Source: an uncultured Lachnospiraceae bacterium (GTDB lineage Bacteria; Bacillota; Clostridia; Lachnospirales; Lachnospiraceae). Taken from it: 39,425 bases of DNA. Where the stretch lies: assembly GCA_946615865.1 (NCBI GenBank), contig CAMOIJ010000024.1, positions 1-39,425 on the forward strand. Direction: 5' to 3'. Positions 31,764-39,425 of the stretch are shown here, one piece after another (the stretch's first letter is position 1; every line of letters starts with the position of its first letter). The notes under the pieces are model-generated. The model was given only the letters and a program-made list of their open reading frames with translations, had not been told where the DNA came from and did not search any database. The position numbers and the translations under genes were made by a program.

Positions 31764-33602
31764 ATGTATTATCCTGACGACAAGGTGGAGGAAGTCCTTC
31801 GATCAAATAATATCGTTGATGTTGTGGGAACTTACGTCCATTTGCAAAAGAAGGGCGCTAACTATTTTGGCCTGTGCCCTTTCCACAATGAAAAATCTCC
31901 GTCCTTCTCCGTATCTGAGTCCAAGCAGATGTTTTACTGTTTTGGATGCGGCGCGGGAGGAAACGCCGCGACTTTTTTGATGAAGTACGAAAACTACAGT
32001 TTCAGAGAAGCGCTTGAGACACTCGCTGACAGAGCGGGGATCAAACTGCCGGAAGTCAATTACGGCGAAGAAGCAAAAAAAAAGGAGGAGAAGAGGCAGC
32101 AGCTGCGCGCAGTTAACAAAGAGGCTGCGATATATTACTACAAACTCCTCAGATCACGTAAAGGAGTCAAGGGACAGAGATATCTCGCGGAGAGAAAGCT
32201 GGATCCATCAACTATGCGGGATTTCGGGCTCGGCTATGCGGACGGCTCGGGAAACGACCTGTGCGCGCATTTAAAAAGCTGCGGATTCTCCGATGAAGTG
32301 ATCCTGGAAGCCGGAGTCGCCGCATTTGACGAAAAAAGGGGAATGCACGATAAATTCTGGAACCGTGTGATCTTTCCGATCATGGATGTCCGCGGGCAGG
32401 TGATCGGATTCGGAGGCCGGGTAATGGGGGACGGCAAACCCAAATATCTCAATTCTCCGGAGACAGAAATATTTGATAAGAGCAGAAATCTCTACGGTCT
32501 TCACATTGCCAAAAGATCGAAAGCGCCCTATAAAATCCTCTGCGAGGGGTATATGGATGTCATTTCCATGCACCAGGCGGGTTTTCACGAAGCGGTAGCA
32601 TCCTTGGGAACTTCTTTCACAGAGGGGCAGGCTGCGCTGCTCAAACGATACACCAAACAGGTGCTTCTGGCCTATGACAGCGATGACGCAGGAGTCAGGG
32701 CTGCGATCAGAAGTATCGGTATTCTGAAAAAAGCCGGACTTGAGGGCAGGGTCATTGACCTGCGGCCGTGCAAAGACCCGGATGAATTCATAAAGGCAAA
32801 CGGTACGGAGGCTTTTCTCAAAAGGATCGAAAACGCGGAGAACAGCTTCTTTTACGAGCTGCGTATGATGGAAAGAGAGTATTCCATGCAGGACCCCGCC
32901 CAGAGGACGCAGTTTCATCACGCAGCCGCCGCGAAACTATGCGGTATTTCGGATGAGATCGAGAGAGAGAATTATATAAAAGAAGTTGCCAGGCGCTATT
33001 ATGTTGACGAAGGGAGCCTTAAAAGACTGGTTGCTTCCTACGGAAGATCAGGCGCGGCGGAGAATGTCTGGAAAAATGGAGCGGAATCTTCAGGAAATGA
33101 AGCTGAGAAGACTGTGAGCCGGCGGACCAGGCCTTCCCGTGACGAACGCGTCGAAAGAAACGAGAGACTTCTGATGACATGGCTTTGCGACGAACCGGAA
33201 GTGTTCGCGCAGATAAAGCCGTACATCCGGCCGGAGCACTTTCAGGAAGGAGTACCCAGACAGGCGGCAGAGGGCTATTGGAAGATCCTCGAGGAGCAGC
33301 AGGGAGGCAATCCCGCTTCTGTGATCGGAATGTTCGGAACACAGGAAGAGCAGGAACAGGCGGCGTCTCTCTTTAATACCAGGCTTAAGGGACTTCACGA
33401 CGCGAGGGAGAGAGAAAAAGCGCTCAAAGATATCGTGATCTCGATCAGAAGATCAGCTGCTGACAGACAGCGAAGGCAGATCGAGGAAGGAATGCAGGAG
33501 CCGTCGGCGGAAATGCTCACAGACATCATGACTGCCAGAAAGGAGCTGCAGGCGCTTTCGAAGATCAGTTTTAAACTCGGCGACGCGGAGGATCCGCAGT
33601 GA
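31764..33602 (+). CDS. dnaG: DNA primase
   Basis: The 612-residue primase makes RNA primers at the replication fork. The zinc-binding CHC2 domain has Cys38, His41, Cys59 and Cys62 (LCPFHNEKSPSFSV, FYCFGCGAGG). The TOPRIM catalytic centre has Glu261 (LCEGYMDV) and Asp305/Asp307 (LAYDSDDAG). The C-terminal third, from about residue 440, is the variable helicase-interacting region. It starts 15 nt after dgt and lies 75 nt before rpoD, the old macromolecular-synthesis arrangement with rpsU replaced by dgt. Confidence 0.97.
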   Translation: MYYPDDKVEEVLRSNNIVDVVGTYVHLQKKGANYFGLCPFHNEKSPSFSVSESKQMFYCFGCGAGGNAATFLMKYENYSFREALETLADRAGIKLPEVNYGEEAKKKEEKRQQLRAVNKEAAIYYYKLLRSRKGVKGQRYLAERKLDPSTMRDFGLGYADGSGNDLCAHLKSCGFSDEVILEAGVAAFDEKRGMHDKFWNRVIFPIMDVRGQVIGFGGRVMGDGKPKYLNSPETEIFDKSRNLYGLHIAKRSKAPYKILCEGYMDVISMHQAGFHEAVASLGTSFTEGQAALLKRYTKQVLLAYDSDDAGVRAAIRSIGILKKAGLEGRVIDLRPCKDPDEFIKANGTEAFLKRIENAENSFFYELRMMEREYSMQDPAQRTQFHHAAAAKLCGISDEIERENYIKEVARRYYVDEGSLKRLVASYGRSGAAENVWKNGAESSGNEAEKTVSRRTRPSRDERVERNERLLMTWLCDEPEVFAQIKPYIRPEHFQEGVPRQAAEGYWKILEEQQGGNPASVIGMFGTQEEQEQAASLFNTRLKGLHDAREREKALKDIVISIRRSAADRQRRQIEEGMQEPSAEMLTDIMTARKELQALSKISFKLGDAEDPQ

Positions 33603-33677
33603 CCGGTAAAACATTATCACTGATAAATAGGATCGAAACGATCTGTTTATAGATATAAGAACGGAGGAACATCTACT

Positions 33678-34823
33678 ATGAGCAAAGCGGACAACAAAAA
33701 TCATGAAACAGTTAATCAGGAAGAGTTCATGAGGAAGATCGGTGATCTGATCGCTGCCGGCAAGCAGAAAAAGGGCGTACTTGAGGAATCGGAGATACGC
33801 GCGGAATTCAAGAATCTTAAGCTTACGGACGACCAGTATGAGCTGATCGTACGCGTGCTTGAAAAGAATGATATTGACGTGCTGCAGGTCGTGGAGGAAG
33901 ATGACACCGATGTGCCTGAAGACGAATTGGGAATGATCGAAGATAACGGTGACGAAGAGTCGGATCTGATGGACCTGAGCATTCCGGACAGCATCAATAT
34001 CGAGGACCCGGTTCGCATGTACCTCAAAGAGATCGGTAAAGTTCCGCTTCTGACCGCTGAAGAAGAGATCGAGCTTGCCAAAAGAATGGAAAACGGAGAT
34101 GAGGAAGCAAAGAAGAGACTCGCGGAAGCAAACCTTCGTCTCGTTGTCAGTATCGCCAAACGCTATGTCGGACGCGGCATGCTGTTCCTTGACCTGATCC
34201 AGGAAGGCAATCTCGGCCTTATCAAGGCTGTTGAGAAGTTCGATTACAATAAGGGTTTTAAATTCTCGACTTACGCTACATGGTGGATCCGCCAGGCGAT
34301 CACAAGAGCCATCGCCGACCAGGCCAGAACGATCCGTATTCCCGTGCATATGGTAGAGACGATCAACAAACTGGTCAGAGTGAGCAGACAGCTCCTTCAG
34401 GAGCTCGGAAGAGAACCTACTCCCGAAGAGATCGCCGAGAGAATGGAAATCCCCGTGGAGAGAGTCCGCGAGATCCTCAAGATCTCTCAGGAGCCTGTTT
34501 CACTTGAGACGCCTATCGGCGAAGAGGAAGACAGCCATCTCGGCGATTTTATCCAGGATGACAACGTGCCGGTACCGGCTGACGCCGCCGCTTTTACTCT
34601 TCTTCGTGAACAGCTCAAGGAAGTCCTGGGAACACTGACAGAGAGAGAGCAGAAAGTGCTCAGGCTCAGATTCGGTCTCGACGACGGAAGAGCCAGGACT
34701 CTTGAAGAAGTCGGCAAGGAATTTAACGTTACCAGAGAGCGTATCAGACAGATCGAGGCAAAGGCGCTGCGCAAGCTCCGCCATCCCAGCAGAAGCCGCA
34801 AACTCAAGGATTATCTTGACTGA
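33678..34823 (+). CDS. rpoD: RNA polymerase primary sigma factor
   Basis: The 381-residue product is the housekeeping sigma-70 factor (SigA). A short region 1.1 precedes region 1.2 ([16 protein letters not shown], about residue 110). Region 2 has [37 protein letters not shown] and the -10 reading [21 protein letters not shown] at about 195-215. Region 3 follows, then region 4.2 with the -35 reading helix-turn-helix [28 protein letters not shown] at about 341-368. It reads the TTGACA/TATAAT promoters seen throughout the window, and its activity is the usual target of 6S RNA. The start has acggagg 11 nt upstream. Confidence 0.98.
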   Translation: MSKADNKNHETVNQEEFMRKIGDLIAAGKQKKGVLEESEIRAEFKNLKLTDDQYELIVRVLEKNDIDVLQVVEEDDTDVPEDELGMIEDNGDEESDLMDLSIPDSINIEDPVRMYLKEIGKVPLLTAEEEIELAKRMENGDEEAKKRLAEANLRLVVSIAKRYVGRGMLFLDLIQEGNLGLIKAVEKFDYNKGFKFSTYATWWIRQAITRAIADQARTIRIPVHMVETINKLVRVSRQLLQELGREPTPEEIAERMEIPVERVREILKISQEPVSLETPIGEEEDSHLGDFIQDDNVPVPADAAAFTLLREQLKEVLGTLTEREQKVLRLRFGLDDGRARTLEEVGKEFNVTRERIRQIEAKALRKLRHPSRSRKLKDYLD

Positions 34824-34829
34824 CCGCGT

Positions 34830-35633
34830 ATGGCAGCAGAAGTAAAGCTATCGAAGAGGCTGACCGCGATCGCCGAAATGGTGAACGCGGCCGGCCCCGG
34901 AGAACGGAAGAACAAAACAGGATATTGCCTGTGTGATGTGGGAACAGATCACGCGCATATTCCGATCAGACTGTTAATGGACGGCGTCATTGACCGCGCT
35001 ATAGCGATGGACGTCATCGAAGGACCGCTGGAAAAGGCCCGCGGGAATATTGAACTTTACGGCGTTTGCGATAAGGTGATCCTCAGGATTTCCGACGGTC
35101 TTGACTCCTACAGGCCCGGAGAAGCGCAGGGACTTGTGATCGCCGGAATGGGAGGAAGGATCATGAGCAGGATCCTTCTTCGGGAGCCTGACAAGTCATT
35201 GGACTTTGATGAGATCATACTTCAGCCCCAGGCGGATCCGGAATTTGTCAGAAGGGCGGTCAGGGAGCTTGGACTGTTCATTGACAGGGAGCGGATAGTT
35301 CTGGAGGACAATAAATACTACCCTGTAATGCATGTGAGTCACAACCGATGTGATGGCCCTGCGTGGAGAACAAGGGATGGAAGTATCGGAACTGAAGAGA
35401 AAGATCTGTTTCAGGAAGCAGAGGATCTGTTTGGACCTGTACTGCTAAGAGATCGGGACAGCATGCTGAAAAGCTATCTGCTGTGGCAGAAGGGCGTCAA
35501 CGACAGGATCATGCATTCCCTGCAGAAGGCAAATAAGGCGAAGGCAGAGGCAGTGAAAGAAAAAACTGAAGAAGTTGCGCAAAAGGACAGATTGATAAGG
35601 ACAGCGCTGGAATATTTTGAAATCATGGGTTAA
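34830..35633 (+). CDS. trmK: tRNA (adenine(22)-N1)-methyltransferase
   Basis: The 267-residue SAM-dependent methyltransferase matches TrmK (YqfN), which makes m1A22 in tRNA. Visible are LCDVGTDHAHIPIRLL (SAM-binding), a MDVIEGPLEKARGNIELYG segment, LVIAGMGGRIMSRIL and LQPQADPEFVRRAV. Its C-terminal part is charged and helical, also usual for TrmK. The ATG lies only 6 nt after the rpoD stop and has no clear ribosome binding site, so translation is probably coupled. The pair trmK-nif3 downstream of rpoD is standard in Firmicutes. Confidence 0.93.
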   Translation: MAAEVKLSKRLTAIAEMVNAAGPGERKNKTGYCLCDVGTDHAHIPIRLLMDGVIDRAIAMDVIEGPLEKARGNIELYGVCDKVILRISDGLDSYRPGEAQGLVIAGMGGRIMSRILLREPDKSLDFDEIILQPQADPEFVRRAVRELGLFIDRERIVLEDNKYYPVMHVSHNRCDGPAWRTRDGSIGTEEKDLFQEAEDLFGPVLLRDRDSMLKSYLLWQKGVNDRIMHSLQKANKAKAEAVKEKTEEVAQKDRLIRTALEYFEIMG

Positions 35634-35643
35634 GGAGCCGCAT

Positions 35644-36426
35644 ATGAAACTGAAAGAGATCATGCAGATGCTTGAGGAAATGTGTCCACGGAGTTTTGCT
35701 ATGTCCTGGGACAATGTCGGACTTCAGGTGGGATATTCCGATAAAGAAGTCCGGACCATCGCCCTTGCTCTCGATGCCACTTCTGAGGTGATCGAAGCCG
35801 CAAAGGCGCAGGGCGCGGATCTGATCCTGACTCATCATCCCCTCCTGTTTGGCGGGGTCAAAAATATCACAGACAGCGATTATGTGGGAAAAAGGATACT
35901 TGACCTTATCCAAAGCGATATCTGCTGCTATTCGATGCACACAAACTTCGATGTGCTGGGCATGGCGGACGCCGCGGCAGATCTAATGCATCTGTCAGAC
36001 AGAGAAGTGCTGGAGGTAACTTACGAGGATGACATCTCAGTGGAAGGAATCGGAAGGATAGGAACGCTTCTTGAACCTGTGAAATTATCCGAATGTGCCG
36101 AAAAGGTCGCGGAAGTATTTAATATCGGGCATGTCCGGTACTACGGAGACCCCGAACAAATGCTTGTGACCTGCGCCATTCTTCCGGGATCGGGAAAAGG
36201 TGAGATCGACCTCGCGGTAAAGGCCGGAGCAGATGTCTATATAACAGGCGACATTTCCCACCACGACGGCCTTGACGCCGTCGAGAAAGGAGTGGCCGTC
36301 ATCGACGCGGGCCACTATGGGATCGAGAAGATTTTTATTCCATATATGAAGGAATATCTGGAAAGAGAGATGCCGGAACTCAGGATCGTTTCCTGCGATG
36401 CGGGCGCGCCTTTCAGGGAGACGTGA
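35644..36426 (+). CDS. Nif3-family dinuclear metal-binding protein
   Basis: The 260-residue protein has the Nif3/YqfO features: MSWDNVGLQVG at the N-terminus, LILTHHPLLFGGVKNI with two metal-binding histidines, SMHTNFDV, and DISHHDGLDAVEKGVAVIDAGHYGIEKIF with the second metal half-site. Nif3 proteins form toroidal hexamers, and the cellular role is unsettled (a GTP cyclohydrolase 1 type 2 name is used by homology only). It lacks the middle insert found in some Bacillus homologues. ATG 35644 is chosen over an upstream start because taaggag sits 6 nt ahead and overlaps the trmK stop. Confidence 0.94.
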   Translation: MKLKEIMQMLEEMCPRSFAMSWDNVGLQVGYSDKEVRTIALALDATSEVIEAAKAQGADLILTHHPLLFGGVKNITDSDYVGKRILDLIQSDICCYSMHTNFDVLGMADAAADLMHLSDREVLEVTYEDDISVEGIGRIGTLLEPVKLSECAEKVAEVFNIGHVRYYGDPEQMLVTCAILPGSGKGEIDLAVKAGADVYITGDISHHDGLDAVEKGVAVIDAGHYGIEKIFIPYMKEYLEREMPELRIVSCDAGAPFRET

Positions 36427-36497
36427 CAAGAGGTATGGCTTTTGCACAATAAAGATACTGCGTTATGTGTTCTTAAATCACAGAGAGGGGGATTTCA

Positions 36498-38156
36498 ATG
36501 CCGACCGTAATGATCAAAGGAGCAATCCGTCAATATGACAAAGGAACAACCTTCGAGACTATCGTCAGAGAGTTCCAGGAGCAGTACAATAATTCCATTG
36601 CGCTTGTCTTCTTTAACGGCAAGATGAGGGAGCTTAACAAGAGACTTGAGAGAGACGGGGTGATCTCTTTTATCACCACCCGGGAAAACGCGGGGCACAA
36701 TTCCTATGTGCGCACAGCGCAGATGATGCTGGTAAAAGCCGTCAGGGACGTGCTTAAGGAACAGGGAAATACTGTGCGCGTCAAAATAGAGTTCGCTCTG
36801 GGAAATGCTTTTTACTGCTCGGTACACGAAGGCGTCCGCGTAACGGATGACTTCGCGCTAAGAGTGGAAAACGAGATGAAGAGGCTCAGGGACAAAAACC
36901 TGCCGATCGTCAAGAAGACCTACCCCATTGACGACGCGATCGAACTGTTCAAGAGGCAGGGGATGCTCGACAAGGAAAAGCTTTTCCATTATCGCCGCGG
37001 ATCCACTATAAACGTATACAGCATGGAAGGATATTATGACTATTTCTATGGTTATATGCTTCCTTCTGCCGGCTATGTCAATCTCTTTAAGGTCAAAGCG
37101 TATAACGGCGGTCTCCTCCTGATCCTGCCCCGCCAGGAGAATCCCTTTGAACTGGAGGAATTCGAGGACCAGGAGAGCCTTTTCGAGCAGCTCTATCTGT
37201 CCACAAAATGGGGAGATCTTGTCAACATTACAACGGTCGGCGATCTCAATGACGCGATCTGCGACGGAAACATCAGCGACATGATCCTGGTGCAGGAAGC
37301 TCTGCAGGAGCGAAGGATCGGCGAGATCGCGGCGCAGATCTTCCAGAAAAAAGATACGAAGATCGTCCTTGTGGCGGGACCGAGTTCTTCCGGCAAGACC
37401 ACGTTTTCCCACAGACTCGCGATCCAGCTCAGATCGTTTGGATTAAGGCCTCATATCATCAGTATGGATGACTATTTTGTCAACCGCGAGCAGACGCCGA
37501 TCGACATCGACGGCAACTACAATTATGAAGTCTTTGAAGCACTTGATATTGATCTGTTCAACGACGATATGCTCGATCTGCTCGACGGCGAGAGAATTGA
37601 GATGCCCCAGTTTGATTTCAAGGCGGGCAAAAGAGTCTATAAGGGAAGATTCCTCCAGCTGAAAAAGGAGGATATCCTGATCATCGAGGGAATTCACGGA
37701 CTCAATCCCAGGACTTCCGAGGAACTCCCCAAAGAGAATATTTTCAAGATATACATCAGCTGCATGACCAGCCTGAATATCGATGAACACAACAGGATCC
37801 CGTCTACGGACGCAAGACTTTTGCGGAGAATGGTAAGAGACGCCAGGACCAGAGGAAACTCGGCTCAGCATACCTTTGAACTTTGGCCCAAGGTCAGATT
37901 GGGAGAAGATATGAATATCTTCCCCTATCAGGACGACGCGGACGCTGTGTTCAATTCTGTCCTGATCTATGAGCTGGCTGTGATCAAGCAGTTCGCGGAA
38001 CCTCTTCTGTTTAACGTAAGACAGAACGAGCCGGCTTATTACGAGGCGAAGAGACTTTTAAAGTTCCTTGAGTACTTTGTCGGCGTAGACACGGCGGCGG
38101 TCCCCACGAATTCACTTCTGAGGGAATTTGTAGGCGGAGGATGTTTTCACGCCTGA
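36498..38156 (+). CDS. Nucleoside kinase fused to a ThrRS-like N-terminal region
   Basis: The 552-residue protein combines a TGS-like domain (about 1-60, MPTVMIKGAIRQYDKGTTF onward), a region like the second additional domain of threonyl-tRNA synthetase (about 70-220), and a uridine-kinase-like P-loop domain. The P-loop is GPSSSGKTT at residues 294-302, followed by SMDDYFVNREQTPID, a YNYEVFEALD stretch, and EGIHGLNP. This fusion occurs widely in Clostridia and some other bacteria. The substrate is taken to be a pyrimidine nucleoside by homology. The role of the synthetase-like part is not known. The site agagaggggg precedes ATG 36498. Confidence 0.92.
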   Translation: MPTVMIKGAIRQYDKGTTFETIVREFQEQYNNSIALVFFNGKMRELNKRLERDGVISFITTRENAGHNSYVRTAQMMLVKAVRDVLKEQGNTVRVKIEFALGNAFYCSVHEGVRVTDDFALRVENEMKRLRDKNLPIVKKTYPIDDAIELFKRQGMLDKEKLFHYRRGSTINVYSMEGYYDYFYGYMLPSAGYVNLFKVKAYNGGLLLILPRQENPFELEEFEDQESLFEQLYLSTKWGDLVNITTVGDLNDAICDGNISDMILVQEALQERRIGEIAAQIFQKKDTKIVLVAGPSSSGKTTFSHRLAIQLRSFGLRPHIISMDDYFVNREQTPIDIDGNYNYEVFEALDIDLFNDDMLDLLDGERIEMPQFDFKAGKRVYKGRFLQLKKEDILIIEGIHGLNPRTSEELPKENIFKIYISCMTSLNIDEHNRIPSTDARLLRRMVRDARTRGNSAQHTFELWPKVRLGEDMNIFPYQDDADAVFNSVLIYELAVIKQFAEPLLFNVRQNEPAYYEAKRLLKFLEYFVGVDTAAVPTNSLLREFVGGGCFHA

Positions 38157-38157
38157 G

Positions 38158-38186
38158 TTGACAACTGTCAGACTCGCGAGTAAAAT
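38158..38186 (+). promoter_or_regulatory. Consensus promoter of rnpB
   Basis: A perfect TTGACA (38158-38163) and TAAAAT (38181-38186) are 17 nt apart. The -35 begins 1 nt after the stop codon of the nucleoside kinase gene. The start falls near 38193-38195, at the beginning of the RNA. Confidence 0.92.
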
Positions 38187-38194
38187 GCATAAGG

Positions 38195-38562
38195 ATATAA
38201 GCAGGGCGGGCGATCGCGGCTGCAGGTCCCGAAAGGGCGCAGACGAGGAAAGTCCGGGCTTCACAGGGCAGGATGCCGGATAACGTCCGGTGGAGGTGAC
38301 TCCCAGGCCAGTGCAACAGAGATATACCGCGAAAGCAGCGCGCCTTCGGGCCGCTGCCCGTAAGGGTGGAAAGGCAGTGTAAGAGACTACCGTCTTCGTG
38401 GTAACACGGAGAGCCATGTAAACCCCATCCGAAGCAAGACCGAAACGAGAGCTGTGAGCTTGCCCGGCTCGCTCTCAGGTGGGTCGCTTGAGGCCGCCGG
38501 CGACGGCGGTCCTAGATAGATGATCGTCCAAGACATAACCCGGCTTACAGCTCTGCTTATAT
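38195..38562 (+). ncRNA. rnpB: RNase P RNA, class A
   Basis: The catalytic RNA of RNase P, which cuts 5' leaders from tRNA precursors. The conserved core is plain: gaggaaagtccgggc (about 38245) and the partner near the 3' end with agatagatgatcgtc followed by acataacccggctta. The outer P1 helix is a perfect 10-bp pair, atataagcag 38195-38204 with ctgcttatat 38553-38562. It is about 368 nt long, normal for this RNA. The helices and GNRA-type loops between (for example gcgccttcgggccgc) fit a type A fold. Confidence 0.96.
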
Positions 38563-38580
38563 ATTATGTTTATTATTGGT

Positions 38581-38603
38581 CAGGATCTGCGATGCGGATC
38601 CTG
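38581..38603 (+). terminator. Hairpin between rnpB and the CobW gene
   Basis: A 10-bp stem with one G-U pair (caggatctgc 38581-38590 with gcggatcctg 38594-38603) and a 3-nt loop. The T run behind it is weak (tattc). It probably ends or trims rnpB transcripts. Confidence 0.55.
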
Positions 38604-38629
38604 TATTCAGTCAGAAAGGAAGCGATAGA

Positions 38630-39425
38630 ATGACGAAGATTGATATTGTGTCCGGTTTCCTGGGAGCAGGCAAGACAACGCTGATCAAGAAACTGATCAA
38701 GGAAGCTCTTGCAGGAACGCGCGTCGTACTGATCGAGAACGAGTTCGGCGAGATCGGCATTGACGGCGGTTTTCTCAAGGAAGCGGGGATTGAGATCCGT
38801 GAGATGAATTCCGGCTGCATCTGCTGCTCGCTGGTAGGTGATTTCGGAACATCCCTCAGGGAAGTGATGAATCAGTATGCCCCTGACAGGATCCTGATCG
38901 AGCCCTCCGGTGTAGGGAAACTCTCAGATGTAATGCAGGCAGTGAAGGATGCGTCCGAAGGTTCTGATATGGCCCTCAACACAGCCGTAGCGGTTGTAGA
39001 CGCTTCCAAGTGCAAACTCTACATGAAGAACTTCGGCGAGTTCTTTGTCAACCAGATCGAGTGCGCAGGCACGATCATTCTCACAAGAACCGACAAGACA
39101 AGCCAGGCGAAGATCGCTGAGTGCGTAGAGATCCTTCGCGAGCACAATCCGAAGGCAACGATCATCACGACTCCTCTTGCGGAACTTGACGGCAAGCAGA
39201 TCCTCGCCACGATAGAAGGAAGAAGCGACCTGCAGGCTGAGATCCTCGAGGAATTCATGCGCGAGCAGGAGAAAGAGGAAGAAGAGCACGAGCACCATCA
39301 TCACCATCACGACGACGATGATGAAGATGAGGAGCACGAACACCATCACCACCATCATCACGACGACGATGACGACGATGACGAAGATGAGGAGCACGAA
39401 CACCATCATCACCATGACCACGATC
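38630..39425 (+). CDS. CobW-type GTPase, putative metal chaperone, cut at the right edge
   Basis: At least 265 codons are in the window. The G3E-family GTPase core has the Walker A motif GFLGAGKTT at residues 9-17, a metal-binding CxCC in NSGCICCSL (Cys63, 65, 66), the IEPSGVG segment, and LTRTDK for the guanine site. From about residue 218 a stretch of His, Asp and Glu forms three repeat units (EEHEHHHHHHDDDD type), a likely zinc or other divalent-metal store. COG0523 proteins of this type deliver metals to enzymes. No Zur or riboswitch site is seen upstream. ATG 38630 has aaagga 9 nt upstream. The C-terminal CobW domain lies outside the window. Confidence 0.93.
   Translation, partial: MTKIDIVSGFLGAGKTTLIKKLIKEALAGTRVVLIENEFGEIGIDGGFLKEAGIEIREMNSGCICCSLVGDFGTSLREVMNQYAPDRILIEPSGVGKLSDVMQAVKDASEGSDMALNTAVAVVDASKCKLYMKNFGEFFVNQIECAGTIILTRTDKTSQAKIAECVEILREHNPKATIITTPLAELDGKQILATIEGRSDLQAEILEEFMREQEKEEEEHEHHHHHHDDDDEDEEHEHHHHHHHDDDDDDDEDEEHEHHHHHDHD
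39281..39425 (+). repeat. His/Asp/Glu-coding tandem repeat
   Basis: Three imperfect units start at 39281 (48 nt), 39329 (60 nt) and 39389 (running off the edge). Each begins with codons for EEHEH, then a His run and an acidic run. Mixed cac/cat and gac/gat codons show it is not a recent slippage product throughout. Confidence 0.85.

Noticed and set aside
39281-39425. CRISPR or satellite DNA at the right edge
   Set aside because: The repeat is a coding His/Asp stretch within an intact GTPase frame with mixed synonymous codons and irregular unit length.

Overview
The window looks like a chromosomal segment of an anaerobic low-to-mid-GC Clostridia bacterium, most likely a Lachnospiraceae relative. 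The pointers are the gene orders gap-pgk-tpiA, FAD oxidoreductase-cmk-ispH-rpsA and dgt-dnaG-rpoD-trmK-nif3, a complete six-gene Rnf complex, a nucleoside kinase fused to a threonyl-tRNA-synthetase-like N-terminus, and Gram-positive style ribosome binding sites and SigA promoters. Nothing indicates a phage, plasmid or insertion sequence. Most of the window is housekeeping DNA.

Layout. 1-2776: glycolytic operon (3' part of gap, pgk, tpiA) ending in a strong terminator. 2935-7217: promoter, FAD-dependent oxidoreductase, cmk, ispH and rpsA, closed by a long hairpin that also faces a convergent YprB-like nuclease gene (7216-8319, minus). 8404-11815: thrC and an M24 aminopeptidase. 11822-12143: a 6S RNA gene with its own near-consensus promoter. 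12201-14699: M18 aminopeptidase and queA. 14709-22269: a compact cell-surface polysaccharide-type operon encoding a DUF4422 glycosyltransferase-like protein, a polytopic polymerase-like protein, a flippase, a transglutaminase-like lipoprotein, a Wzz-like protein with a cytoplasmic domain that resembles a degenerate tyrosine kinase, and a CotH-family exported kinase. 22439-27657: rnfCDGEAB, followed by apbE, whose product would attach FMN to RnfD and RnfG, and a pyridoxal kinase-like gene. 29736-30589: two tRNA-Val genes facing two tRNA-Leu genes, with a duplicated 80-bp GC-rich hairpin element between them. 30637-38156: a 35-codon ORF coupled to dgt, then dnaG, rpoD, trmK, a Nif3-family gene and the fused nucleoside kinase. 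38158-38603: RNase P RNA with a consensus promoter. 38630-end: a CobW-type GTPase with a long His/Asp-rich repeat, cut by the window edge.

The best candidates for something not already well described are the surface-polymer operon (CotH kinase, transglutaminase-like lipoprotein and Wzz with a degenerate kinase domain together), the duplicated hairpin element between the tRNA pairs, the small ORF coupled to dgt, and the cysteine tail of RnfE. The remaining genes are conventional and their assignments rest on motifs read directly in the translations.
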